Origin: Candidatus Anammoxibacter sp.
GTDB lineage: Bacteria > Planctomycetota > Brocadiia > Brocadiales > Anammoxibacteraceae
DNA: 64,000 nucleotides
Direction of reading: 5' to 3'
Assembly: GCA_021777105.1 (NCBI GenBank)
Contig: JAIQZQ010000030.1
Coordinates: 1-64,000, forward strand
The translations under genes and the position numbers were made by a program. Each line of letters opens with the position of its first letter. Position 1 is the stretch's first letter. This document shows, in pieces, positions 34,260-41,187 of this stretch. Under the pieces are notes generated by a model that saw nothing but the letters and a program-made list of their open reading frames with translations, did not search any database and was not told the DNA's origin.

Positions 34260-34389
34260 CTCAACCCCCTTTTAACTATCCGTTAAGAAAATATGCAAGC
34301 AAGTCCTGCGTTACTTATCACATGTGATAAATTTACGGCAATCATACTACATCCATTTGACAGGCATGAAATTGTAGAAGAATAACTAT

Positions 34390-34538
34390 TAAAATTCAAG
34401 ATTTATTTGCAATGCTATAGAGACTTTGAGGCGGCATATTAAGGACTTGGATAGAAAGACGGCATTGTTAACCAGCTAAAGCCCAAAGGGCTTAAATATT
34501 GAGTACATTAATCGTGTTAATGTTAAAAACTATACATC
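34390..34538 (+). repeat. Left direct repeat flanking BrnTA
   Basis: Contains TTCAAGATTTATT, TTGGATAGAAAGACGGCA, AAAGCCCAAAGGGCTT (hairpin) and GAGTACATTAATCGTGTTAA. The same blocks recur in the same order at 35528-35606 and 35713-35776 on the other side of the toxin module. Confidence 0.7.
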
Positions 34539-34760
34539 TTAAATTTTACATCAATACAAACAAGAGAGCTGCGATATTCATTATGCTCATTTGCTATCAA
34601 TCAAATGCTAAAATGCAAAAACCAAATGTATATGTGAACACTGAGCAGCTTGCCTGCTCTAGTGATAAATGAACACTTGGCTGCCTTAGTGAGAATTATC
34701 CCCCGAGGGGAGAATTCTGCCCTGGGGATGATTATAAAATTAACACGGTTAATTAACTCC
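34501..34760 (+). repeat. MITE-like element, GGAGT family, long form with nested repeat A
   Basis: Ends match 2846-2920: GAGTACATTAATCGTGTTAA on the left, AAATTAACACGGTTAATTAA then CTCC on the right. The interior is about 185 bp longer and includes hairpin repeat A copy 8. Confidence 0.7.
34631..34727 (+). repeat. Hairpin repeat family A, copy 8 (double unit, second stem collapsed)
   Basis: First unit GAGCAG-CTTGC-CTGCTC is perfect. The second unit has GGCTGCC only, having lost half of its stem, then TTAGTGAGAATTATC and CCCC-GA-GGGG. Confidence 0.8.
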
Positions 34761-34850
34761 AAAGCAAAGCTGCGATATTGGCATAAGCGCAAACCGCAAA
34801 ACGACTTAAAACGCAAGTTCCTTGGCTTAATGTTTAAAAATATTTAAATA

Positions 34851-35111
34851 CTATTTTGCAATTACTTCTAATTCTTCCCTAATAACTTTGCGTAGTTTTT
34901 TTTCTAAAGCGCTATCCATTTGCTGGACATACTCTCTCAACGCCTCATTAATTAGAGTTTGGTAGTTGCCACCACCGGCTTCATGAACCCGTTTACGGAA
35001 AAAGTCTAAAATATCAGTGTCTATACGTATAGTAATACGAGTCTTTCCGCTTGCATGTTGCGCTATCGCGCCCTGTTCAGCATTCTCAAAATTATACTCT
35101 TTTTTTCTCAT
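34851..35111 (-). CDS. brnA: BrnA-type antitoxin
   Basis: 86 aa with the ribbon-helix-helix BrnA core KTRITIRIDTDILDFFRKRVHEAGGGNYQTLINEALREYVQQ (about 22-63). The N-terminus (RKKEYNFENAEQGAIAQH) is the usual toxin-binding region. It overlaps brnT by 20 bp, typical of brnTA. It should neutralise BrnT and repress the shared promoter. Confidence 0.92.
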   Translation of the reverse strand: MRKKEYNFENAEQGAIAQHASGKTRITIRIDTDILDFFRKRVHEAGGGNYQTLINEALREYVQQMDSALEKKLRKVIREELEVIAK

Positions 35112-35373
35112 AAATTTTCCTTTCAGTTTTTGAAGCTTTACGCGCTGAAATCAAACGAATGTCGAACCTTCTGTATGTGTATACAACAATCAATATCCGG
35201 CCAAGAAAATCCATCCCAATTGTCACAAACCGCTGTTCATTGCCAACCTGATGTTCTTTTATAGTTAAGCCCCATTCGTCTTCAAAAACGCCAACAGCAT
35301 CGGCGAAATCTATGCCGTGTTTTTTTAAATTAGAATCAGCTTTCTCAAGGTTCCATTGATACGCCATAACCAT
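35092..35373 (-). CDS. brnT: BrnT-type ribonuclease toxin
   Basis: 93 aa from the ATG at 35373; an ATG at 35367 (MAYQWNLEKADSNLKKHGI) is equally likely. Family pattern WNLEKADSNLKKHGIDFADAVGVFED, then RFVTIGMDFLGRILIVVYTYR and IRLISARKASKTERKIYE, including the conserved Arg and His of the RelE-like fold. BrnT is an mRNA-cleaving toxin. The promoter -10 lies directly against the start codon, so the message may be leaderless. The whole module sits between direct repeats. Confidence 0.92.
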   Translation of the reverse strand: MVMAYQWNLEKADSNLKKHGIDFADAVGVFEDEWGLTIKEHQVGNEQRFVTIGMDFLGRILIVVYTYRRFDIRLISARKASKTERKIYEKKRV

Positions 35374-35403
35374 ATTGTATGCACAATGATATGCACACAT
35401 CAA
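35374..35403 (-). promoter_or_regulatory. brnTA promoter with overlapping direct-repeat operator
   Basis: Minus strand: TTGATG (35403-35398), 18-bp spacer, TACAAT (35379-35374). The spacer holds two TGTGCATA copies 11 bp apart, about one helical turn, as expected for BrnA binding. No Shine-Dalgarno separates the -10 from the ATG. Confidence 0.5.
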
Positions 35404-35527
35404 GTGTAAAATAATACACCGGTAGACGGCAAAACAATAACGTAGCGACCGTGAAACACAAGCGCCGGGACAATCATGAAACTAACGATTGCCCGATACA
35501 GGTATTGCCGTGGATGTAAAAATTCCA

Positions 35528-35776
35528 TTAAATTTCAAGATTTATTGGGCAACTTTAAGGGCTGCCTATTAATGGCTTGGATAGAAAGACGGCAAAGCTA
35601 ATCAGCCTTTACAGGAAACTATTCAGCGGGTTTGTCCATATTGATTTTAAATGATTTATAAGCTTGAGTTAAGAAGAAGGATTAAATTAACGCATTCGGA
35701 GGACTGTTTTCAACTAAAGCCCAAATGGTTAAATATGGAGTACATTAACCGTGTTAATGTTAAAAACTATACAATC
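35528..35776 (+). repeat. Right direct repeat flanking BrnTA (split)
   Basis: 35528-35606 matches 34390-34476 (about three quarters identical by eye, with indels). After 106 bp of other DNA, 35713-35776 matches 34477-34538, including a solo GGAGTACATTAACCGTGTTA end at 35737. Confidence 0.65.
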
Positions 35777-35878
35777 CAAGAAGCCCCAGCTTCGCGTGTA
35801 ACAATTAGCTATGTTTGCAATCGAACACGAAGCTGGGGCTTCTTGAATTGTTTTGCTCCCAAACTGGGCTTTGGGAGC
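35777..35878. repeat. Repeat family C stem-loops
   Basis: Perfect 18-bp inverted repeat CAAGAAGCCCCAGCTTCG (35777-35794) with 35828-35845, then stem GCTCCCAAA-CTGGGC-TTTGGGAGC (35855-35878). The second stem is the sequence-changed counterpart of GGTTACAAAG/CTTTGTAACC. Confidence 0.8.
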
Positions 35879-35928
35879 AAGAATGTTCCGGCCTTTATAT
35901 TTTCCGGTACCCCTTCAAAGGGCCGGCT

Positions 35929-36135
35929 TCACTCTCTTATAAAAAAGGGCAAAGCCATTAATCCGAAGGCTATTGGTATGATCAGTAATATGTTGGAAAT
36001 AAAATACGGAAAGACGCATAAAATAATACCGGACAATAGAGCTATGCCTTTACGCTGCTTTTTGCCGTAGACAATGTAGGCCATACCGATTGCGCTGAAG
36101 AAAAAACTTAAAATTAAGTGTGTTGAACTAAACAT
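35929..36135 (-). CDS. Small conserved membrane protein
   Basis: 68 aa from the ATG at 36135 (MFSSTHLILSFFFSAIGMAYIVYGKKQRK); an ATG at 36144 adds three residues. Two to three hydrophobic helices, with the loop YGKKQRKGIALLSGIILCVFPYFISN, match a small membrane protein found widely in Gram-negative bacteria. Function unknown. A CCCGG hairpin lies just upstream of the start. Confidence 0.8.
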   Translation of the reverse strand: MFSSTHLILSFFFSAIGMAYIVYGKKQRKGIALLSGIILCVFPYFISNILLIIPIAFGLMALPFFIRE

Positions 36136-36200
36136 GTGTTTCATAACCCGGGTAAACCGGGGAAGTAAAAATGTAAAAGAGTGGCAAGGATTACGTTTCT

Positions 36201-36686
36201 CTATTTTATCAATTCTTCAAGGAATTTTTTGAAGTTTTGTAGATCGTTTTTAATTGAAGTTGCGGCAAACAGGTATTTTTTTTCGACCAGATCAAGCCTG
36301 TCCCAGTCGTAATTGAAATTAAAATAGTATCTTCTAAAGTGGCGGAACCTCAATATCTCATCAAGGGCGTCAAAGGTTTTGTCTGATATTACAGCTATGC
36401 GGACGTCTTCGATATCCAGATTCATCTTTTGTAGCATGTCTTTATGCCATGAATCTCTGTTTTCTCCGTTTCCAAAGAATTGGGTTATTCTTAAAAACAG
36501 GGTTTCAACGCATGTGTAAAAATCGGCAAATATCTGCGACATTACCATTGCGGCGGAGGTGTTGCGGCCAAGCTTTTTTAGGTCGTTCTCTAAAAACTCG
36601 TTGTAAAATGACAAGTTTTTATCAATCAGGGTTATTGTCTTTTCAATCACGGCTATTAATTCTTTTGTTTCAACATTTTCTTTCAT
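36201..36686 (-). CDS. HEPN-domain protein, partner of nucleotidyltransferase
   Basis: 161 aa from the ATG at 36686, which overlaps the end of the nucleotidyltransferase gene by 17 bp. All-helical; ILRFRHFRRYYFNFNYDWDRL (111-131) aligns with the RHxxRHxY motif of HepT-like ribonucleases, but the second His is Tyr120 here. If that alignment is right, the catalytic Rx4H is broken and the protein may be inactive or divergent. Forms an MNT-HEPN pair, antitoxin-like gene first. Confidence 0.7.
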   Translation of the reverse strand: MKENVETKELIAVIEKTITLIDKNLSFYNEFLENDLKKLGRNTSAAMVMSQIFADFYTCVETLFLRITQFFGNGENRDSWHKDMLQKMNLDIEDVRIAVISDKTFDALDEILRFRHFRRYYFNFNYDWDRLDLVEKKYLFAATSIKNDLQNFKKFLEELIK

Positions 36687-37050
36687 AAACCAGTTTGCCT
36701 TTTCGTTTAATGCTTTCCTGATGAAGGTGATCAATGCGTTCCATCTCAACAATGTCCAGGGGCAAGTCGGTCATCTTTTCCGCTTTTTTATATAGTTTAA
36801 AAATTTGCTCCGCGTCTGCAAGGCCTTCAACCGCTATATCTATGTCTGAAATCTCGGAAAAGTTATCGCGGTTAAGCAGCGAGCCCCATTGGTATATCCT
36901 TGCTGGATTGAAATCGGAGCTAATAACTGAAACTATATTTTCAAAATCTTCAGAGGCTTTTTTAAACAATTTGTCCAGGTTTGCGTTGCGTTTGGCGGCT
37001 TTGTTTTTTAGAAACTGCTTTGCTTCGTTTATATCAACAGTTTGTTTCAT
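36670..37050 (-). CDS. MNT-type nucleotidyltransferase
   Basis: 126 aa. Motif YQWGSLLNRDNFSEISDIDIAVEG places GS at 56-57 and the metal Asp pair at D69/D71; LPLDIVEME supplies the third acidic strand. It starts 50 bp after the DnaJ-like gene and overlaps the HEPN gene. Likely antitoxin or modifying enzyme of that HEPN protein. The N-terminal 45 residues are a helical extension not found in the 110-aa MntA at 17375. Confidence 0.82.
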   Translation of the reverse strand: MKQTVDINEAKQFLKNKAAKRNANLDKLFKKASEDFENIVSVISSDFNPARIYQWGSLLNRDNFSEISDIDIAVEGLADAEQIFKLYKKAEKMTDLPLDIVEMERIDHLHQESIKRKGKLVYERKC

Positions 37051-37100
37051 AATTGCTGGTTTTGGCGCGTTTGCGCCGCGTGATCAATCAAACGCGAAGC

Positions 37101-37952
37101 TTAATTAACGCCATGTTTTGCGGCTATAAACTGGTTGAGTTTGGTTTGAATGCGGCTGATGCCTTTTAGGGACGGTTTCTTTTCAAGGGCGACACTTAAA
37201 TACGCGAATGAGCTTTGGTAATCGCCCAGGTCAAAGAAACATTCGGATATTTTTTTGTAAATGTACGCGCTTTCGTTATTGTTGAGGCCAAGTTTTAACA
37301 CATTTTGGTAATATTCTATGGCTTCCTGAGTGGAGGCGGACTTTACAAGCTTTTTACAATATATCTTTTTGATTTTGTTTCTTGATTCTTCAAAAAAGAA
37401 GCTCTGGTTTGATCCGTTGTTGGTCTTTTTCTCTTTTTCATATATATCTTTGTAAAATTGCAATGAGACTTTGTAGTTGCCTGATCTCTCATACTCTTCG
37501 GCCAGCAGAAATATGCAATCAAGCAAGTCTCTGCCTGAAAGGAATTTTTGGAGCTTGAAATTTTTAACGCCTTTCTTCATCTCTTCAAAATTCTTGATCG
37601 CCTCTTTGCCTTTATTGTTTGAGAGATCGCGCAATACCATATTTACCTGTGTGAAAATGTCGTCTGCTTTGTTGTCAGCCGCTTTCTTTTCAACAACAAC
37701 ATCTTTCACGCATTTTAGCCGCAGATCGTAATGTTTGCGCAATGTGGCGTCTATCAGGGTGTTGTACGCGGTGATAACCAGTTTTATCTTGTTTTCGGCC
37801 CAGGTCGGATTCTCCCTGTTTTTATCGGGGTGGTATTTCTTTGCAAGGTTTCTAAACGATCTTTTTATCTCGTCGCTGCTTGCGTTTTGCTTGACCTCTA
37901 AAATGCCGTAATAATTTTCCATTTTAAATAAGTTGATAGTTGCTGTATACAT
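37101..37952 (-). CDS. J-domain protein with TPR-like C-terminal region
   Basis: 283 aa from the ATG at 37952, which has AAGGA upstream; an ATG at 37922 (MENYYGILEV) is the alternative. J domain at about 11-80 with the HPD tripeptide (H41-P42-D43) in NLAKKYHPDKN. No G/F, zinc-finger or C-terminal DnaJ domains follow; instead about 190 residues of helical repeats (EYERSGNYKVSLQFYKDIYEKEKK, ESAYIYKKISECFFDLGDYQSSFAYLSVALEKKPSL) look like TPRs. It should recruit DnaK to specific clients. Same strand as the MNT-HEPN pair, 50 bp upstream. Confidence 0.85.
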   Translation of the reverse strand: MYTATINLFKMENYYGILEVKQNASSDEIKRSFRNLAKKYHPDKNRENPTWAENKIKLVITAYNTLIDATLRKHYDLRLKCVKDVVVEKKAADNKADDIFTQVNMVLRDLSNNKGKEAIKNFEEMKKGVKNFKLQKFLSGRDLLDCIFLLAEEYERSGNYKVSLQFYKDIYEKEKKTNNGSNQSFFFEESRNKIKKIYCKKLVKSASTQEAIEYYQNVLKLGLNNNESAYIYKKISECFFDLGDYQSSFAYLSVALEKKPSLKGISRIQTKLNQFIAAKHGVN

Positions 37953-38164
37953 ATATTTTTTCCTTGCCTCGGGTTGCAGGGTTGGACGTATATAATTCAG
38001 CTTTTTAAACACGCGGTGATGTAAACCGCTCAAATATAATGTTTTACACTATGGAACCACTCATGTTAATTCGTAAATGGTATCATTAGATAACCGTTTG
38101 TGTCAATCAATTTGTGAAGCCATTATGGCGGATGTTTTTGGGCCGTCTACCCGCCGCGGGATAT

Positions 38165-38896
38165 TTATTTATAGCCTTTTTTGACTATTATGACCGACAT
38201 ATACCCTTTTTCGCTTCCTTTTAATGAGATAATATCGCGTGTAACTACGGCATTTTCAAGCCCAACATACGAGGCAAACAGGCTTGATTCGGCCAGGCCG
38301 AGCTCTTCAAGCAGCTCTATTACCTTGTCCAGCTTTTTCGCCACTTTCATAAGCACTATAGTGTCGAACGTTTGCAGTATTGGGCGCAACTCTTCAACAT
38401 CTTTGGAAACGGGTATAACGGCAAGTTTCATGCCGCTTTCAACAATTGGGAAATTACCTGCGCCGGCTGCGGCATTGTACGAGGTTACGCCGGGAATTGT
38501 CTCAATATTATCTTCGGGAATAAGTTTTGTGAGATGTTGCAGCAGGTAAATGTATGTGCTGAATGTAAATGGGTCGCCTATTGTCAGGTACGCAGCGTTA
38601 TGCCCGGCTTTAAGTTTTGCGGCTATCTCTTCGGCGGCAGTTGACCAGGCCGTGTTGAGTTCGCCTTTATCCATTGTCATTGGATAGACCTGCTCAATCA
38701 CCTTTTTTTCATCAACAATATCCTTCACTATTTGAAGGGCCATGCTGTTGTCCTTAAAGCTTGCTTTTGGCGTAAATACGTAATCAACCTCTTTAATCAG
38801 GCGGGCGGCTTTAACCGTCATAAGCTCCGGATCGCCGGGGCCCACGCCCATTCCATAAAATTTGCCCAATTTTGGGTCGTTGTCTGATTGTGTCAT
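38165..38896 (-). CDS. cbiL: Precorrin-2/cobalt-factor II C20-methyltransferase
   Basis: 243 aa, full length. SAM-binding tetrapyrrole methylase fold: GKFYGMGVGPGDPELMTVKAARLI (11-34), TIGDPFTFSTYIYLLQHL (about 104-121) and ETIPGVTSYNAAAGAG (about 131-146), the last typical of CobI/CbiL. It adds the C20 methyl in corrin ring synthesis. cbiE follows upstream on the same strand 145 bp away. Other corrin genes are on the plus strand at 44.6-50.4 kb. Confidence 0.92.
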   Translation of the reverse strand: MTQSDNDPKLGKFYGMGVGPGDPELMTVKAARLIKEVDYVFTPKASFKDNSMALQIVKDIVDEKKVIEQVYPMTMDKGELNTAWSTAAEEIAAKLKAGHNAAYLTIGDPFTFSTYIYLLQHLTKLIPEDNIETIPGVTSYNAAAGAGNFPIVESGMKLAVIPVSKDVEELRPILQTFDTIVLMKVAKKLDKVIELLEELGLAESSLFASYVGLENAVVTRDIISLKGSEKGYMSVIIVKKGYK

Positions 38897-38976
38897 GTTT
38901 AATCCCGGAATTTGTTAGAAATAAGTAATTATTTAGCGTGTTTATTAACTTTTACCGCTTTTTGTATTATAGAATT

Positions 38977-39021
38977 CATTCAAAAATTGAAAATTTTTAC
39001 ATAAACTTTAGATCACTTTAG
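38977..39021 (+). repeat. Partial copy of the dcm-vsr inverted-repeat element
   Basis: CATTCAAAAATTGAAAATTT and on to TACAT matches the reverse of 14524-14550 almost exactly, and ACTTTAGATCACTTTAG (39005-39021) equals 14592-14608. The 29-bp arms are missing. Confidence 0.7.
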
Positions 39022-39041
39022 CCACTTTTTACTTTAAATTT

Positions 39042-39680
39042 TTACTTTAGGATTATAACTATATTCATCCCTTTTATATCTGCTTTACTCATTGATTGCA
39101 GGTCATACTCGTGAACGGCTTCATTTTCCATAGAGAGGTTCTCAAACACGTATGCCTTGCGCACGGCAATGCAGTTAAGTTCAATGATACCCGCGATTTT
39201 TGCGGGATTATTAATATCGTCGGTCAAAATGGCGATTTTGTTGTTGTCCCGTATCACGTTTGCCAGATCGTCAAGCTCTTTGTCACGGCCATGCAGGCTG
39301 AAGAATTTTGCGTCGTTCCAGTTTTCCCCTATTCTGGCAAACGCAAGCTGGGAGGAACTTATGCCGGGTATTACATTGCAATTTTCAGGCCCCAGCTTTT
39401 TTACAAGTAATTTGGCAAGGCTAAAGAAACCCGGGTCGCCGCTAACCAGTATGACAATGCGCTTTTTTTGCGAACTCTTTATCTTTTCAGCCAGCAATGC
39501 GTAATCCCTTTCAACAGGGAGTTGCTCAGCCTCGCTTTCAGGAAAGATAGCGAGCAACCTTTTGCTGCCGATCAACAGATCGGCTTCGTTAACCTTTTCA
39601 AACGCAATTTGCGTAAGATATTTTCTATTGCCCGGGCCACAGCCCACAATTGTTATGGATTTATCTTGTGAATTATTCAT
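39042..39680 (-). CDS. cbiE: Precorrin-6Y C5-methyltransferase subunit CbiE
   Basis: 212 aa, matching CbiE, the N-terminal half of CobL. Motifs: SITIVGCGPGNRKYLTQIAFEKV (8-30), ILVSGDPGFFSLAKLL (about 76-91), VIPGISSSQLAFARIGENWNDAKFFSLHGR (about 100-129). It methylates C5; the decarboxylating CbiT partner, often fused or adjacent, is not in this window. Transcribed in the same direction as cbiL. Confidence 0.9.
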   Translation of the reverse strand: MNNSQDKSITIVGCGPGNRKYLTQIAFEKVNEADLLIGSKRLLAIFPESEAEQLPVERDYALLAEKIKSSQKKRIVILVSGDPGFFSLAKLLVKKLGPENCNVIPGISSSQLAFARIGENWNDAKFFSLHGRDKELDDLANVIRDNNKIAILTDDINNPAKIAGIIELNCIAVRKAYVFENLSMENEAVHEYDLQSMSKADIKGMNIVIILK

Positions 39681-39990
39681 AAGGCGTATCTATTCAGCGA
39701 GTTATCTAATTTTGTTAACTAATAGTTTGTTTAAAAAGCTCATAACCATCCTTCCCATTTAGAAAAGGGGGGCGGGGGAATTTGAATATTTAAATTTCCA
39801 TTTATTAACTTTTGCTATCGGTATACTTTATTCGAATCTCCCTTACTCCCTCTTTGGCCTCCCGGGCATAATTCTCACTAGAGCATGCAAGCTGCTCAGT
39901 GTTCATTTACCAAAGAGGGAAATCTAATGAAATATTTATATATTTCTTTCACTGAAGAGGTATCATAATGCGGGATTTGTTTCAAATGGT
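39681..39990. other. Intergenic region upstream of cbiE
   Basis: 310 bp with a G-rich tag (AAAAGGGGGGCGGGGGAATTT, about 39760-39780, shown here only as AAAAGGGGGGCGGGG) and hairpin repeat A copy 9. No gene and no cobalamin riboswitch hallmark seen. Confidence 0.45.
39861..39909 (-). repeat. Hairpin repeat family A, copy 9
   Basis: Minus strand: AATGAACACT, stem GAGCA-GCTTGCA-TGCTC, TAGTGAGAATTAT, GCCCGGGA. One stem pair is lost relative to the consensus. Confidence 0.75.
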
Positions 39991-41055
39991 TTATTGATTA
40001 AATGGATATCCTTTTGATTTGCAAATAAAGCAGACGGGCTTGCCGCGGAAGTCTTCATCATTGCGCGCGCCGCTTTTGCCGGGTTGAATCGGTGACGCCA
40101 CCTCTTTTCTGGAAGCGATGTGCATTTTGTTGTTCCATATGTCCCTGAACGGCGTATTGCGAATATTGCCGAATGAAAACTTCTCGCTAAAGACTGAACA
40201 GCAGGGCAGCACCGAACCGTCCCAATTAATAACCGTCTCTTTCCACAAAAGGTTGCATCTGAAATCTTTCTTAACTTTTCCTTTTTCCATATCAAAGATG
40301 TTGAATTCCTTGCTTTCAGGCAGCCATTTGCCGTCTCGTTTTATTGCATCTTCCGGCGTTTCAAATATCTCTTTGCCCATATCGGTGCGCATGCTGTTTA
40401 TGTTTAGCTTTATGCCTATTTCGCCGGCCATCTTTTTTGCTGTCTCAATTTCATGCTCATTATGGCTGAATACGTGAAACAGCCATATAATCTCTGTGTA
40501 TCTGTTATTTAATTGCCGTTTTTTCTCCAAAAGCATTTTCATATTGCTCATAGCCCTGTTAAAATCACCGCCAATATGGTATTTTGAATAAGACTCTTCG
40601 CCGGCGCCGTTTATGGATATGTATATCTTTTTCAGATAGCAATCAATCACATTCTCCGCGTCCTGTTCTGAAAGCGGCATGCTCAGGTTTGTGCTGATCT
40701 TTACCTCAATTCCCCTGCTTACAGCGTAATCAACCATGGCCTTAAAATTCTTGTTTAGCAGAGGCTCGCCCCAGTTATAGAGCCTTATCATCATCAGCCG
40801 GTCCCCAATCTCGTCAACAACCTTTTTAAAATCGTTCAATTCAAGAAAACCGCGCTCGGCGCCTTTGTCTTTTTGCCCGGTGGGGCATAGGGGGCATCGC
40901 AGGTTGCAAATGTTGCCGGGCTCTATTGTTATGGCGGTTGGGTAGTTATACAGATATGCGCTTCTGAGGTGGTACTGTATTTCCGCTATTATAAGGTTAA
41001 GCAGCCTTAGAGGAGTAAATCGTCTTATAATTATTTTAGTTTTTTTTGAAAACAT
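39991..41055 (-). CDS. Radical SAM/SPASM domain protein
   Basis: 354 aa. Radical SAM motif CNLRCPLC (C50, C54, C57) after TIEPGNI; YNWGEPLLN and VKISTNLS follow as usual in this class. The C-terminus has a SPASM/twitch-like Cys set: FRCNLLWKETVINWDGSVLPCCSVFSEKFSFGNI, then CFICKSKG near the end, for auxiliary Fe-S clusters. Members modify peptides or sugars or act in cofactor synthesis; substrate unknown. It lies between corrin genes and a porin but has its own transcription unit, with a terminator upstream at 41069-41119. Confidence 0.87.
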   Translation of the reverse strand: MFSKKTKIIIRRFTPLRLLNLIIAEIQYHLRSAYLYNYPTAITIEPGNICNLRCPLCPTGQKDKGAERGFLELNDFKKVVDEIGDRLMMIRLYNWGEPLLNKNFKAMVDYAVSRGIEVKISTNLSMPLSEQDAENVIDCYLKKIYISINGAGEESYSKYHIGGDFNRAMSNMKMLLEKKRQLNNRYTEIIWLFHVFSHNEHEIETAKKMAGEIGIKLNINSMRTDMGKEIFETPEDAIKRDGKWLPESKEFNIFDMEKGKVKKDFRCNLLWKETVINWDGSVLPCCSVFSEKFSFGNIRNTPFRDIWNNKMHIASRKEVASPIQPGKSGARNDEDFRGKPVCFICKSKGYPFNQ

Positions 41056-41068
41056 TTATTTTAAAAGC

Positions 41069-41119
41069 AAAAACCCCATTGCCTTGCCCGGACGAGCCGC
41101 AAAAGGCAACGGGGTTTTT
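41069..41119 (-). terminator. Rho-independent terminator (probably bidirectional)
   Basis: 17-bp stem with one mismatch: AAAAACCCCATTGCCTT (41069-41085) and AAGGCAACGGGGTTTTT (41103-41119), loop of 17 nt, T-run on both strands. It lies after the porin stop and would end the porin message before the radical SAM gene. Confidence 0.85.
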
Positions 41120-41187
41120 AAATTGTAGCGGGGCGGCCTGATTTACCGCCCCGGATTGATTTTAATACAACGTTAATGAAGATTTGT

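Larger units (their letters stand above)
34260..34850. other. Repeat-rich intergenic region upstream of channel gene
   Basis: 591 bp: channel promoter region, left direct-repeat block (34390-34538), long MITE-like element 34501-34760 with hairpin repeat A copy 8 inside, then 90 bp before brnA's stop. Confidence 0.6.

Noticed and set aside
35651..36070. 139-residue open frame upstream of the small membrane protein
   Set aside because: It reads through the GGAGT-family end and family C stem-loops and overlaps a recognised membrane-protein gene on the other strand.
39828..39850. TTCGAATC segment resembling a tRNA T-loop
   Set aside because: No matching acceptor, D or anticodon arms flank it.
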